From the NCBI GenBank assembly GCA_003555385.1, contig PWHO01000266.1:1-14266 (forward strand): a DNA stretch of 14,266 bases, written 5' to 3'. The number at the start of each line of letters is the position of its first letter. Positions within the stretch are counted from its first letter, which is position 1. Below are positions 1-6,630 of this stretch, one piece after another. Source of the stretch: Bacteroidales bacterium (GTDB lineage Bacteria; Bacteroidota; Bacteroidia; Bacteroidales; UBA7960). Below the pieces are notes generated by a model, which was not told the origin of the DNA, made no database searches, and worked only from the letters and a program-made list of their open reading frames with translations. Both the position numbers and the translations under genes were made by a program.

Positions 1-1
1 C

Positions 2-442
2 AATGAAAAGGAATTCCTTGCGTGGAAAGAGGGCAAAACAGGTTATCCCATGGTGGATGCCGGGATGCGTCAGCTGAATCAAACCGGGTATATGCATAAC
101 AGGCTGCGTATGATCACGGCCAGTTTTCTGACCAAACATCTGCTCATTGACTGGCGATGGGGGGAGGCTTATTTTGCAGAAAAACTCCTCGATTATGAAC
201 TGTCTTCCAATAATGGCGGATGGCAATGGTGTGCCGGAAGTGGTTGTGATGCCGCCCCGTATTTCCGTATTTTCAACCCTTACAGCCAGCAGAAAAAATT
301 TGACCCGCAAAATGAATTCGTAAAAAAATGGGTTCCCGAAGTGGATTCAGCGGATTATGCCCGGGAAATTGTTGTGCACAAAAAGGCAAGGGAAAGATGC
401 CTGCAGGTCTATAAACGTGCACTGGAAAGCAATAAAAAATAA
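2..442 (+). CDS. phrB: Deoxyribodipyrimidine photolyase, C-terminal part (5' end outside window)
   Basis: This is the last 146 codons of a photolyase/cryptochrome-family flavoprotein, which uses blue light and FADH- to split pyrimidine dimers in DNA. The reading frame is open from base 2, so the gene starts outside the window. The visible part is the helical FAD-binding domain, with family motifs in order: an EGKTGYPMVDAGMRQL block, a TGYMHNRLRM block, KHLLIDWRWGE, SNNGGWQWCAGSG and DAAPYFRIFNP, then KKWVPEV near the end. The N-terminal antenna domain cannot be seen, so the antenna cofactor and exact class are unknown. WQW and the N-rich block fit class I CPD photolyases better than animal-type cryptochromes, but this is inference. 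The Nudix gene follows after 13 nt, so the two are probably co-transcribed. Confidence 0.93.
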   Translation, partial: NEKEFLAWKEGKTGYPMVDAGMRQLNQTGYMHNRLRMITASFLTKHLLIDWRWGEAYFAEKLLDYELSSNNGGWQWCAGSGCDAAPYFRIFNPYSQQKKFDPQNEFVKKWVPEVDSADYAREIVVHKKARERCLQVYKRALESNKK

Positions 443-455
443 AATAGGCTGACCA

Positions 456-1160
456 ATGATCCGAATGACTGAATTTTCTTCATTCCCTTTCAGTTTTGTT
501 TCTGAGAAACTGAAAAAGGCAGATTTTTCGAAGCTTCCGGGGCAAAAGTCTCAAATGACCATGGCGCCGGCTTTACGCCGGGATGACATTGTCCGTGTGG
601 GAAAGGGGATGAATGCAGTAAGCAGTGGTGTGCTGATATTATTGTTTCCTGACGGTAAGGGCCAGACCTGCACGGTTTTTATTCAGCGACCCGTCTATGA
701 TGGTGTGCACAGTGGTCAGATCGCGCTTCCCGGAGGCAGGAGGGAGAACCAGGACCCGGATTTGCAATATACCGCCCTCAGGGAGGCGAAAGAAGAGGTT
801 GGCATCAGTCCCTCCGCCGTTGAACTTGTCGGAAAGTTATCTGACCTGTATATTCCGCCAAGCAATTTCATCGTCAGCCCCTATGTGGGGATGTGTCATT
901 CGGAACCCTCATTTAAGCCTGATCCGATAGAGGTTGAGGAGATTATCCGGGTAAGGATGGTTGAATTTTTCCGTCCTGAGAATATCCGTGAAGTGCCCAT
1001 ACGGCTAAGCGGTGGTGATTGCCTGCCGACACCCTGTTTCGAGGTGAACGGACAGATCATCTGGGGGGCCACTGCAATGATCATGGCCGAATTTCTTGCC
1101 TTTATCAAACCTTTGCTGGCCGGGTTAACCGATCCCGGCCAGGGCACTGACCCAAAGTAA
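456..1160 (+). CDS. Nudix hydrolase, CoA pyrophosphatase (NudL/UPF0035) type
   Basis: This 234-residue protein is a probable Nudix hydrolase of the CoA-pyrophosphatase branch, which cleaves CoA (often oxidised CoA) to 3',5'-ADP and phosphopantetheine. The sequence FIQRPVYDGVHSGQIALPGG (about residues 75-94) matches the UPF0035 signature that precedes the Nudix box. The box itself ends in REAKEEVGI (109-117), whose glutamates bind the metal. As in E. coli NudL, 14 residues separate the GG from the RE, one more than in the standard Nudix box. There is no signal peptide, so the enzyme is cytosolic. The start at 456 gives MIRMTEF; an in-frame ATG at 465 is equally plausible, since neither has a clear Shine-Dalgarno sequence. 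It follows the photolyase by 13 nt and probably shares its transcript. Family assignment is firm; the exact substrate is inferred. Confidence 0.9.
   Translation: MIRMTEFSSFPFSFVSEKLKKADFSKLPGQKSQMTMAPALRRDDIVRVGKGMNAVSSGVLILLFPDGKGQTCTVFIQRPVYDGVHSGQIALPGGRRENQDPDLQYTALREAKEEVGISPSAVELVGKLSDLYIPPSNFIVSPYVGMCHSEPSFKPDPIEVEEIIRVRMVEFFRPENIREVPIRLSGGDCLPTPCFEVNGQIIWGATAMIMAEFLAFIKPLLAGLTDPGQGTDPK
1116..1142 (+). repeat. GC-rich perfect hairpin inside 3' end of Nudix gene
   Basis: CTGGCCGGG (1116-1124) and CCCGGCCAG (1134-1142) form a 9-bp perfect stem with a 9-nt loop, encoding part of the last residues of the Nudix protein. A run of five T follows only about 22 nt later, after the stop codon, so this is not a textbook intrinsic terminator. 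It could slow RNA polymerase or protect the 3' end of the photolyase-Nudix mRNA. The 95-bp gap that follows (1161-1255) is AT-rich, and I see no clear promoter in it. Confidence 0.45.
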
Positions 1161-1255
1161 ACGTTTTTCATCCCGGGTTAATTACTCTTTACATTCCGAA
1201 ATTAAATTATTAAATTTATGCGGGGATTAATTTCATAATTAAGCATTTATAAACA

Positions 1256-2323
1256 ATGGTTTTCAGGCTTTTCATATCATCATTGTTGTATTTTGCCTTT
1301 CTTCCAATTGTCGTTACCGGGCAGTCAGGATCCGGATTTATTGATGATTATCCCGATAATTACTCCCGCAAGCTTATATACCTCTACAATGAAAAAGGGA
1401 AAAATGCCGGAACGGTCAAATATGGCCCGGGTGGCAACCAGTTTGCCAGTGAGATATATGAATACAATGACCAGGGCCACCGGATCCGAGAGGTGAAGTA
1501 CAGCGGAGAGGGTGGGATAAGTCAGGAAACCCTTTTCTCTTATGATGATTATGGTAACCTGAAAGAACAAACAATGCTTGGCCCGGACAGTTCGGTTAAA
1601 TCACGGGAAATATATGCTTATGATCGCCGGATGAACCGCACGGAGTGGAGAAGTTATGTGGATAAGGATTCTTTGGAATGGAGGCGGATCTATGAATATA
1701 CAGGTGAAGACCGAAGAATGGAGGAACGTCGCCATGACGGGAACGGAGAACTCGTCCAAAGGTATTTGTTTTCTTATGATGATAACGGGTACCTGACCGA
1801 ACAGAATGTTTACGGCCCTGAAGGGGAAATACAGTGGAGGTACCTTTACCGGCATGATCAGAATGGCAACCGGATCGGTGTGTTGTGGTATGACGATGAT
1901 GACCGGCTGCGATGGATCAGAAGGTATCTGTATGATGACAGGGGGAACAGGGTAGAGGAAAGGCGCTATGAACCTTCCAGGTCATTTTTCTTCGGAAGGT
2001 GGACTTACCGCCTTATTTACCGTTTTGTATTCAGATATAATGATGACGGAAGGCAGATAGAGGAATCGGTTTACGACAACTATGACAACCTTTTGTGGCG
2101 AAGGAATTACGGATATACCCGGGATGGCTTGCTGCAGGATTATGTCTGGTACGACAGCCGGGGCAATGTGGAAATGCGTTACCTGCTGCGTTATAATGAC
2201 AACGGTCAGCGGACGGGGTGGACATGGTACGATGGCCAAGGAAATATAGAGTGGCACCGTTCCTATCATTATGATGAGAAAGGAAAGCTCAAGAGGGAAC
2301 TCTGGTATGGTGAAGTATATTGA
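1256..2323 (+). CDS. Secreted YD-like (RHS-type) tandem repeat protein
   Basis: This 355-residue protein begins with a signal peptide (MVFRLF, a hydrophobic stretch, then IVVTGQS; cleavage probably near residues 22-24), so it is exported. The rest is almost entirely about twelve tandem units of roughly 25-26 residues. The unit pattern is an aromatic-rich strand ending Y-x-Y/F-x-Y-D/N-D, then a G-N/Q turn, charged residues, a W/Y strand and a D-x-x-G-x turn; examples are YLFSYDDNGYLTEQ, RYLLRYNDNGQRTGWTWY and RSYHYDEKGKLKRELWY. This resembles the YD repeats of RHS/teneurin proteins, which form beta sheets. There is no RHS core motif, toxin domain or C-terminal sorting domain: the protein ends with the last repeat. 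One unit near residue 240 carries an insertion (SRSFFFGRWTYR). The function is unknown. It has its own 95-nt upstream gap and converges on rplT. No Shine-Dalgarno sequence is seen; the region before ATG is A-rich. Confidence 0.85.
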   Translation: MVFRLFISSLLYFAFLPIVVTGQSGSGFIDDYPDNYSRKLIYLYNEKGKNAGTVKYGPGGNQFASEIYEYNDQGHRIREVKYSGEGGISQETLFSYDDYGNLKEQTMLGPDSSVKSREIYAYDRRMNRTEWRSYVDKDSLEWRRIYEYTGEDRRMEERRHDGNGELVQRYLFSYDDNGYLTEQNVYGPEGEIQWRYLYRHDQNGNRIGVLWYDDDDRLRWIRRYLYDDRGNRVEERRYEPSRSFFFGRWTYRLIYRFVFRYNDDGRQIEESVYDNYDNLLWRRNYGYTRDGLLQDYVWYDSRGNVEMRYLLRYNDNGQRTGWTWYDGQGNIEWHRSYHYDEKGKLKRELWYGEVY

Positions 2324-2370
2324 TACAGCGTACCGCAGCCGTGTGTATGCAAACCCTCTGGCCGTATGCA

Positions 2371-2403
2371 AATAAAAAGGGGAAGCACTGTGGCCTCCCC
2401 TTT
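2371..2403 (-). terminator. Intrinsic terminator of the thrS-infC-rpmI-rplT operon
   Basis: Read on the minus strand, AAAGGGGA pairs with TCCCCTTT. The 8-bp stem spans about 2376-2383 and 2396-2403, has two further G-C pairs inside one mismatch, and is followed at once by TTTTTATT. It lies 25 nt past the rplT stop codon and is the expected end of the operon. On the plus strand the stem is followed only by TTTGTTGTT, so it may also work weakly for the convergent YD-repeat gene. Confidence 0.8.
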
Positions 2404-2427
2404 GTTGTTCATTGCTTCTTAATATGC

Positions 2428-2772
2428 TTATTTTACAGACTCTACGATGGCCTTAAAGGCATCCGGGTGGTTCATGGCCAAATCGGCAAGTACCTTGCGG
2501 TTGATCTGAATGTCTTTGGCATTCAGTTTGCCAATGAATTGGGAATAGTTCATGCCGTATTGCCGGGTGGCGGCATTGATACGCTGTATCCACAGTTTCC
2601 TGAATTCCCTCTTTTTATTGCGTCTGTCACGGTAGGCATAAGTCAGACCTTTTTCCCAGGTGTTTTTGGCCACCGTGTAAACATTCTTTCTGGAACCGAA
2701 GTAACCTCTGGTCAACTTCAGCAGCTTTTTTCTTTTGTGCCTTGCGGCAACTTTATTGACTGATCTTGGCAT
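2428..2772 (-). CDS. rplT: 50S ribosomal protein L20 (bL20)
   Basis: This 114-residue basic protein is full-length bL20, which binds 23S rRNA early in assembly of the large subunit. It begins MPRSVNKVAARHKRKK, the usual start for the phylum, and continues with conserved KLTRGYFGSRKN, RDRRNKKREFRKLWIQRINAA and YSQFIGKL segments. It is the last gene of the operon: rpmI lies 91 nt upstream and an intrinsic terminator follows. In other bacteria L20 represses its own operon by binding mRNA. The rpmI-rplT gap would be a place for such a site, but I cannot identify one from sequence alone. No Shine-Dalgarno sequence precedes the ATG. Confidence 0.98.
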   Translation of the reverse strand: MPRSVNKVAARHKRKKLLKLTRGYFGSRKNVYTVAKNTWEKGLTYAYRDRRNKKREFRKLWIQRINAATRQYGMNYSQFIGKLNAKDIQINRKVLADLAMNHPDAFKAIVESVK

Positions 2773-2860
2773 AATTTGTGATTTTTTTCGTTAAGCGCTT
2801 TCCGTTATTTCAGGAAAAGACTTGTTTTGCTTTAACAAAGGTGAATACTAATCGGAAAAG

Positions 2861-2874
2861 TGGCTACATAGCCA
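2861..2874 (-). repeat. Short palindrome at the rpmI stop codon
   Basis: TGGCTA and TAGCCA form a perfect inverted repeat with a 2-nt centre, covering the rpmI stop codon. It could give a small 5-bp hairpin at the start of the 91-nt rpmI-rplT spacer. The rest of that spacer shows only a weak CTTTGTT/AACAAG pairing. A role in translational coupling or L20 control is possible but unsupported. Confidence 0.3.
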
Positions 2875-3058
2875 GCATCGATTTGATGTTTTTCTCATCT
2901 GACTTATGAACCAGCGTGGTCTTGGTCAGATTTCTTTTCCGCTTTTTACTCTTTTTGGTCAAGATGTGACTCTTGTACGCATGTTTGCGTTTAATACGTC
3001 CGGAAGCGGTAAGAGAAAACCGCTTTTTTGCCCCGGATTTGGTTTTCATTTTAGGCAT
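2864..3058 (-). CDS. rpmI: 50S ribosomal protein L35 (bL35)
   Basis: This 64-residue, very basic protein is bL35 of the large ribosomal subunit. It starts MPKMKTKSGAKKRFSLTASG and carries the typical KRKHAYKSHILTKKSKKRKRNL core. The length is normal for the family. It lies 36 nt after infC and 91 nt before rplT, the conserved infC-rpmI-rplT order. The start has no Shine-Dalgarno sequence, in contrast to infC just upstream. Confidence 0.98.
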   Translation of the reverse strand: MPKMKTKSGAKKRFSLTASGRIKRKHAYKSHILTKKSKKRKRNLTKTTLVHKSDEKNIKSMLAM

Positions 3059-3094
3059 TATTCAAACAATTTACAATTTATGAAGCATTGAACA

Positions 3095-3661
3095 TTAATT
3101 CTTTTTTCCTGACTTTTTGGGAGCTACGAACATGATCATCCGTTTTCCTTCCAATTTCGGCATTTGTTCCACCTTGCCATATTCTTCAATCTCCTGTGCA
3201 AAACGAAGCAGTATCACTTCGCCTTTGTCCTTATATATGATGGATCTTCCCTTAAAGAACACAAAAACTTTCAATTTGGCACCTTCCTCAAGGAACTTGA
3301 TGGCATGTTTCAGTTTGAACTGGAAATCATGTTCATCAGTATTGGGTCCCATGCGGATTTCCTTGACTACGATCTTGGAGGCGTTGGCCTTGATCTCTTT
3401 TTGTTTCTTTTTTTGTTCGTAAAGAAACTTTTTGTAATCCATGATCTTGCACACTGGCGGGTTTGCTTTAGGTGCAATTTCCACGAGATCCAGTCCCATA
3501 TCCTCGGCCATATTCAGGGCATCCCGGATCGGGTGGATGTCAGATTCAACATTGTCTCCTACCACGCGAACCACCGGTGCGGTGATGCGTTCATTGATGC
3601 GGTGCGGATCTTCTTTCTTTACGAAACGCCTTCTGCCTCTTGGTTTAAATGGTGTTGCTAT
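3095..3661 (-). CDS. infC: Translation initiation factor IF-3, probable AUA start
   Basis: IF-3 binds the 30S subunit, checks the start codon and initiator tRNA, and prevents early 50S joining. The N-domain carries VRVVGDNVES, LVEIAPKANPPVCKIMDYKKFLYEQ, the C-domain IRMGPNTDEHDFQFKLKHAIKFL and FFKGRSIIY. The first canonical start codon in frame, a GTG at 3574, would remove the conserved HRINERI segment of the N-domain and leave 159 residues. Upstream of it the frame stays open to a stop at 3683-3685, with no ATG, GTG, TTG or CTG. An ATA at 3661-3659 lies 7 nt after a perfect AAGGAGG and gives ATPFKPRGRRRFVKKEDPHRINERI, for 188 residues, a normal length. I therefore place the start at this ATA. 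Non-AUG starts in infC are the known basis of IF3 autoregulation; AUA in this gene is inferred here. It follows thrS by 38 nt. Confidence 0.92.
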   Translation of the reverse strand: MATPFKPRGRRRFVKKEDPHRINERITAPVVRVVGDNVESDIHPIRDALNMAEDMGLDLVEIAPKANPPVCKIMDYKKFLYEQKKKQKEIKANASKIVVKEIRMGPNTDEHDFQFKLKHAIKFLEEGAKLKVFVFFKGRSIIYKDKGEVILLRFAQEIEEYGKVEQMPKLEGKRMIMFVAPKKSGKKN

Positions 3662-3670
3662 GTTACGCCC

Positions 3671-3677
3671 TCCTTTA
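3671..3677 (-). promoter_or_regulatory. Strong Shine-Dalgarno sequence deciding the infC AUA start
   Basis: On the minus strand AAGGAGG is followed by 7 nt and then ATA (3661-3659). It is the only strong Shine-Dalgarno sequence at a gene start in this window. This phylum generally uses Shine-Dalgarno pairing little, so its presence here fits special control of infC translation. Confidence 0.75.
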
Positions 3678-3699
3678 CTTTGTTATTAAATCAGGTTAT

Positions 3700-5637
3700 T
3701 TATGGTTGTATCATTCTCTGTGTTTCTTCCTCGACGAGCTTTGCAAAGGCCTCAACAGAAAATACCCCGAGATCACCTTCCCCGTGTTTGCGAACGGAAA
3801 TGGTTTCCGAGGCCTCTTCTTTCTCTCCTACTATCAGCATGAATGGGATTTTGCGCGTTTCTGCATCGCGAATTTTCTTTCCCGTTTTTTCATTGCGCTC
3901 GTCAATCAGCGTGCGAATTTCGTAATTATTCAGCAAATTAAAAACTTTTTTTGCATATTTTTCATATTTCTCGCTGATAGGCAATATGATAGCCTGGTCG
4001 GGAGTCAGCCACAGGGGGAAGTTTCCGCCGCAATGTTCTATCATGACGGCGACAAATCTTTCCATGGAACCAAAAGGTGCACGATGGATCATAACCGGCC
4101 GGTGTTTCAGGTTGTCCGCGCCGTTGTATTCAAGTTCGAAACGTTCCGGAAGATTGTAATCTACCTGGATGGTTCCCAACTGCCATTTACGACCCAGGGC
4201 GTCCCGTACCATAAAGTCCAGCTTGGGTCCGTAAAATGCAGCTTCTCCCGTTACAATCTCTCCCTTCAGGCCTTTTTCTTCTGTAGCTTCAATGATGGCT
4301 TTTTCAGCCCTTTCCCAGTTTTCGTCCGAGCCGATATATTTTTCTTTATTATCGGGATCCCTCAGGGATATTTGGACGCTATAGTCACTGAAATCCAGTG
4401 CTTTAAATATATGAAGCACAATGTCGATGACGGCAATGAACTCCTCTTTGACCTGGTCGGGGCGGCAGAATATATGCGCATCATCCTGAGTGAAGCCCCT
4501 GACACGTGTCAGCCCGTGTAATTCACCACTCTGCTCATAGCGGTATACGGTACCGAACTCTGCCAGCCTCACCGGCATATCTTTGTAAGAATATTGCTTG
4601 TTTTTAAATATTTCACAGTGGTGCGGGCAGTTCATTGGCTTCAAAAAGAACTCTTCTCCCTCAGATGGTGTGGTGATCGGCCGGAATGAATCCTCACCGT
4701 ATTTTTCGTAATGTCCGCTGGTAACATAAAGGTTTTTATGCCCGATGTGCGGAGAAATGACCGGCTTATAACCTGCCTTTCGCTGCACCTGCTTCAGGAA
4801 CTTTTCGAGGTTTTCCCTGAGCTCAGCCCCTTTAGGCAGCCATAGAGGAAGGCCTTGCCCCACTTTGGCGGAAAAGGCAAACAATTCCATTTCGCGGCCA
4901 ATTTTGCGATGATCCCGCTTTTTCGCCTCTTCCAGCATATCCAGGTATTCTTTCAGCATCTTTTGCTTGGGGAAGCTGATGCCATATACCCTGGTCAGCT
5001 GCTTACGGCTTTCATCACCCCGCCAGTACGCTCCGGCAGTGTTCAGCAGTTTGACAGCCTTGATTGTGCCGGTGTCGGGAAGGTGAGGTCCGCGGCAAAG
5101 GTCGGTAAAATTACCTGATGTGTAAAAACTGATGGTGCCGTCTTCCAGGTCACTAATCAAGTCTACCTTATATTCATCTCCTTTTTCAGAATAATACTCA
5201 AGCGCCTCTTTTTGGGGGATCTCTTTCCTGACAAAAGGCTCTTTCCTGCGGGCGATCTCCAGCATTTTATTCTCAATTTTCTCAAAATCATTGCTGGAAA
5301 TGGACCGGTCGCCAAGATCAATATCATAATAAAAACCCTGATCAATGTCAGGACCAATGCCGAATTTTGTTCCGGGATACAATTCTTCAATGGCGGCCGC
5401 CATCAGGTGGGCAGAAGAGTGCCACATGGTTGCCTTCCCTTCTGTGTCATCAAAAGTATGCAGTTTAATCCGGGCATCTTCATGGATGGGTCTGTGCAAA
5501 TCCCGGGTATCACCATTCACGGAAATGGACAAGACGTTACGAGCCAGTCCTTCCGAAATACTTTTGGCAATTTCCAGGCCGGTAATGCCGGGTTTGAATT
5601 CTTTTATGCTTTGATCGGGTAAAGTTATTTTAATCAT
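3700..5637 (-). CDS. thrS: Threonyl-tRNA synthetase
   Basis: This full-length 645-residue class II synthetase charges tRNA-Thr. Order of parts: an N-terminal TGS domain (about 1-61), an editing domain with HSSAH (73-77) and CRGPH (181-185), the catalytic core, and a C-terminal anticodon-binding domain (about 545-645). In the core, the zinc ligands known from E. coli ThrS correspond to Cys337 (MNCPHH), His388 (DDAHIF) and His518 (MIHRAP). Motif 2 is seen as EFGTVYRYEQSGELHGLTRVRGFTQDD in two adjoining blocks, and motif 3 as GSMERF. All key residues are present. It heads the thrS-infC-rpmI-rplT operon, with its own promoter in the 73-nt gap after the peptidase gene. The leader is only about 28 nt, so there is no room for a T-box or an E. 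coli-style thrS operator of normal size. Confidence 0.98.
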   Translation of the reverse strand: MIKITLPDQSIKEFKPGITGLEIAKSISEGLARNVLSISVNGDTRDLHRPIHEDARIKLHTFDDTEGKATMWHSSAHLMAAAIEELYPGTKFGIGPDIDQGFYYDIDLGDRSISSNDFEKIENKMLEIARRKEPFVRKEIPQKEALEYYSEKGDEYKVDLISDLEDGTISFYTSGNFTDLCRGPHLPDTGTIKAVKLLNTAGAYWRGDESRKQLTRVYGISFPKQKMLKEYLDMLEEAKKRDHRKIGREMELFAFSAKVGQGLPLWLPKGAELRENLEKFLKQVQRKAGYKPVISPHIGHKNLYVTSGHYEKYGEDSFRPITTPSEGEEFFLKPMNCPHHCEIFKNKQYSYKDMPVRLAEFGTVYRYEQSGELHGLTRVRGFTQDDAHIFCRPDQVKEEFIAVIDIVLHIFKALDFSDYSVQISLRDPDNKEKYIGSDENWERAEKAIIEATEEKGLKGEIVTGEAAFYGPKLDFMVRDALGRKWQLGTIQVDYNLPERFELEYNGADNLKHRPVMIHRAPFGSMERFVAVMIEHCGGNFPLWLTPDQAIILPISEKYEKYAKKVFNLLNNYEIRTLIDERNEKTGKKIRDAETRKIPFMLIVGEKEEASETISVRKHGEGDLGVFSVEAFAKLVEEETQRMIQP

Positions 5638-5671
5638 CCAAAATCGCTTTTCTGTGTTGTTTTTCAGCCTG

Positions 5672-5701
5672 CAAAGGTAAGGAAAATATTGCTATTACAG
5701 A
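5672..5701 (-). promoter_or_regulatory. Bacteroidota-type promoter of the thrS operon
   Basis: On the minus strand TACCTTTG (5679-5672) matches the -7 element TAnnTTTG exactly and is followed by C, as is common. TCTG (5701-5698), a 3/4 match to the -33 TTTG, lies 18 nt upstream. Transcription would begin near 5665, leaving a leader of about 28 nt before the thrS ATG. The promoter fills the gap between the peptidase and thrS genes, so the translation genes need not depend on the peptidase promoter. Confidence 0.65.
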
Positions 5702-5710
5702 GGATTTGCC

Positions 5711-6496
5711 TCATTCACCGCAGATTCGCTTGATGAGTCGCAGCTTATGGGTATACGCTTTTTGACCTGCATCAAAAATGCCGTGGTGGTCAACCCTGTC
5801 GATTCGGACTTTTCCATGCGCATGGATAATATGTTCCTGATTAAGCAAAAGGCCTACGTGATTGATCTCCCCATCCTTATTGTCAAAAAACAACAAATCC
5901 CCTGCTTTTGTTTCATGGATCAGGTGAATGCTTTCGCCTTCCCTGGCTTGTTCCTGAGAGTCGCGTGGAAGCTTTACTCCTGCAAGCTTGAAAATAACCT
6001 GGATAAAGCCGGAGCAATCAATTCCAAAAGCAGAGCGGCCCCCCCATAAATAAGGCGTATTGATAAAGCTGTGTGCATACTCACAAATTTGTTCACAACT
6101 TTTTTGCTTATTGCCGTCTGCCATGCTTCCGTGGTGCAAGAAACGGTGTCCGCCGACAGCCATTCTGTGGTCTTTACCCGGAAGGAATGTACTGCCGGCA
6201 CTAACCGGGAATTTGCTCCTGGTAACAGTGTCTGTCATGATTGCCAGATTATCGGCGGTAACAAGAAGAGGCAGTTCCCGGTAAATATCCCGGAATGGCT
6301 CTTCCATTATATGGGCCTGGCTCCCTAAAACCCAACCCCGGTAACGGTCATAATGCATTTCAATGTGCAACCAGCCGGCCTGGGTTTCAAGCACGTCAAA
6401 ACTTTCTCCGAACAACAACTGGCTGACCATTTCACTTTTGTGGTTTGGCTCAGAGCGGAGTGGAATATAAGCTATAAGGCATATACCGGTAGTCAT
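5711..6496 (-). CDS. C40 (NlpC/P60) peptidase with SH3b domains, YkfC-like
   Basis: This 261-residue protein resembles YkfC and dipeptidyl-peptidase VI, which cut the gamma-D-Glu/diamino-acid bond in short, already freed murein peptides. The N-terminal half is two SH3b-like segments (about 5-65 and 75-125, including GWLHIEMHYDRYRGWV). The NlpC/P60 domain (about 130-255) has YLWGGRSAFGIDCSGF with catalytic Cys161, INHVG with His213 and IIHAHG with His225 as the third residue. The SH3b segment starts at about residue 5 and no signal peptide is seen, so the enzyme is probably cytoplasmic and serves cell-wall peptide recycling. This matches the known location of the Bacillus enzyme but is inferred here. 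It is divergent from pgpH and lies upstream of thrS on the same strand. Confidence 0.9.
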   Translation of the reverse strand: MTTGICLIAYIPLRSEPNHKSEMVSQLLFGESFDVLETQAGWLHIEMHYDRYRGWVLGSQAHIMEEPFRDIYRELPLLVTADNLAIMTDTVTRSKFPVSAGSTFLPGKDHRMAVGGHRFLHHGSMADGNKQKSCEQICEYAHSFINTPYLWGGRSAFGIDCSGFIQVIFKLAGVKLPRDSQEQAREGESIHLIHETKAGDLLFFDNKDGEINHVGLLLNQEHIIHAHGKVRIDRVDHHGIFDAGQKAYTHKLRLIKRICGE

Positions 6497-6511
6497 CTGC
6501 AGGATAGTTTA

Positions 6512-6531
6512 TTTTATTTTAAAAAATAAAA
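6512..6531. repeat. AT-only inverted repeat in the peptidase leader
   Basis: TTTTATTTT (6512-6520) and AAAATAAAA (6523-6531) are perfect 9-bp arms around a 2-nt centre, starting 16 bp upstream of the peptidase ATG. A run of nine T (6539-6547) follows on the plus strand. In an A+T-rich leader this may be chance or may simply keep the start region unstructured. Confidence 0.35.
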
Positions 6532-6601
6532 GTAGGGATTTTTTTTTATTATATTCGTTACTTGTTGAAAGGAGTATTGTGAACTGATTGCCCCCTTTTT
6601 G

Positions 6602-6630
6602 TGTTAGAACAACAGATTTGTGTTAAAACA
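6602..6630 (+). promoter_or_regulatory. Tandem palindromes TGTTnnAACA upstream of pgpH (operator candidate)
   Basis: TGTTAGAACA (6602-6611) and TGTTAAAACA (6621-6630) are two copies of the same small palindrome, 19 bp centre to centre. Each lies in a longer direct repeat, TTTGTGTTAGAACAA / TTTGTGTTAAAACAA, 14 of 15 bases identical. The pair lies in the 197-bp divergent region between the peptidase gene and pgpH. A weak -7-like CAGATTTG (6613-6620) lies between the two palindromes, with ATTG 22 nt upstream. Two dimer sites around a promoter would suit a repressor, but no regulator is encoded nearby. I see no good promoter on the minus strand of this region. Confidence 0.35.

Noticed and set aside
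1161..1255. Promoter for the YD-repeat gene
   Set aside because: There is no TTTG or TAnnTTTG in this AT-rich gap; the remaining A/T-rich strings are not specific.
2320..2763. Open plus-strand frame of 147 codons over rplT
   Set aside because: It is antisense to a clear full-length L20 gene and resembles no protein.
2831..2850. CACCTTTG in the rpmI-rplT spacer as a promoter -7 element
   Set aside because: It lacks the leading T of TAnnTTTG and has no TTTG at 17-23 nt upstream.
3164..4521. Long plus-strand open frames of 253 and 290 codons over infC and thrS
   Set aside because: They are Phe/Cys-rich mirror frames antisense to highly conserved genes.
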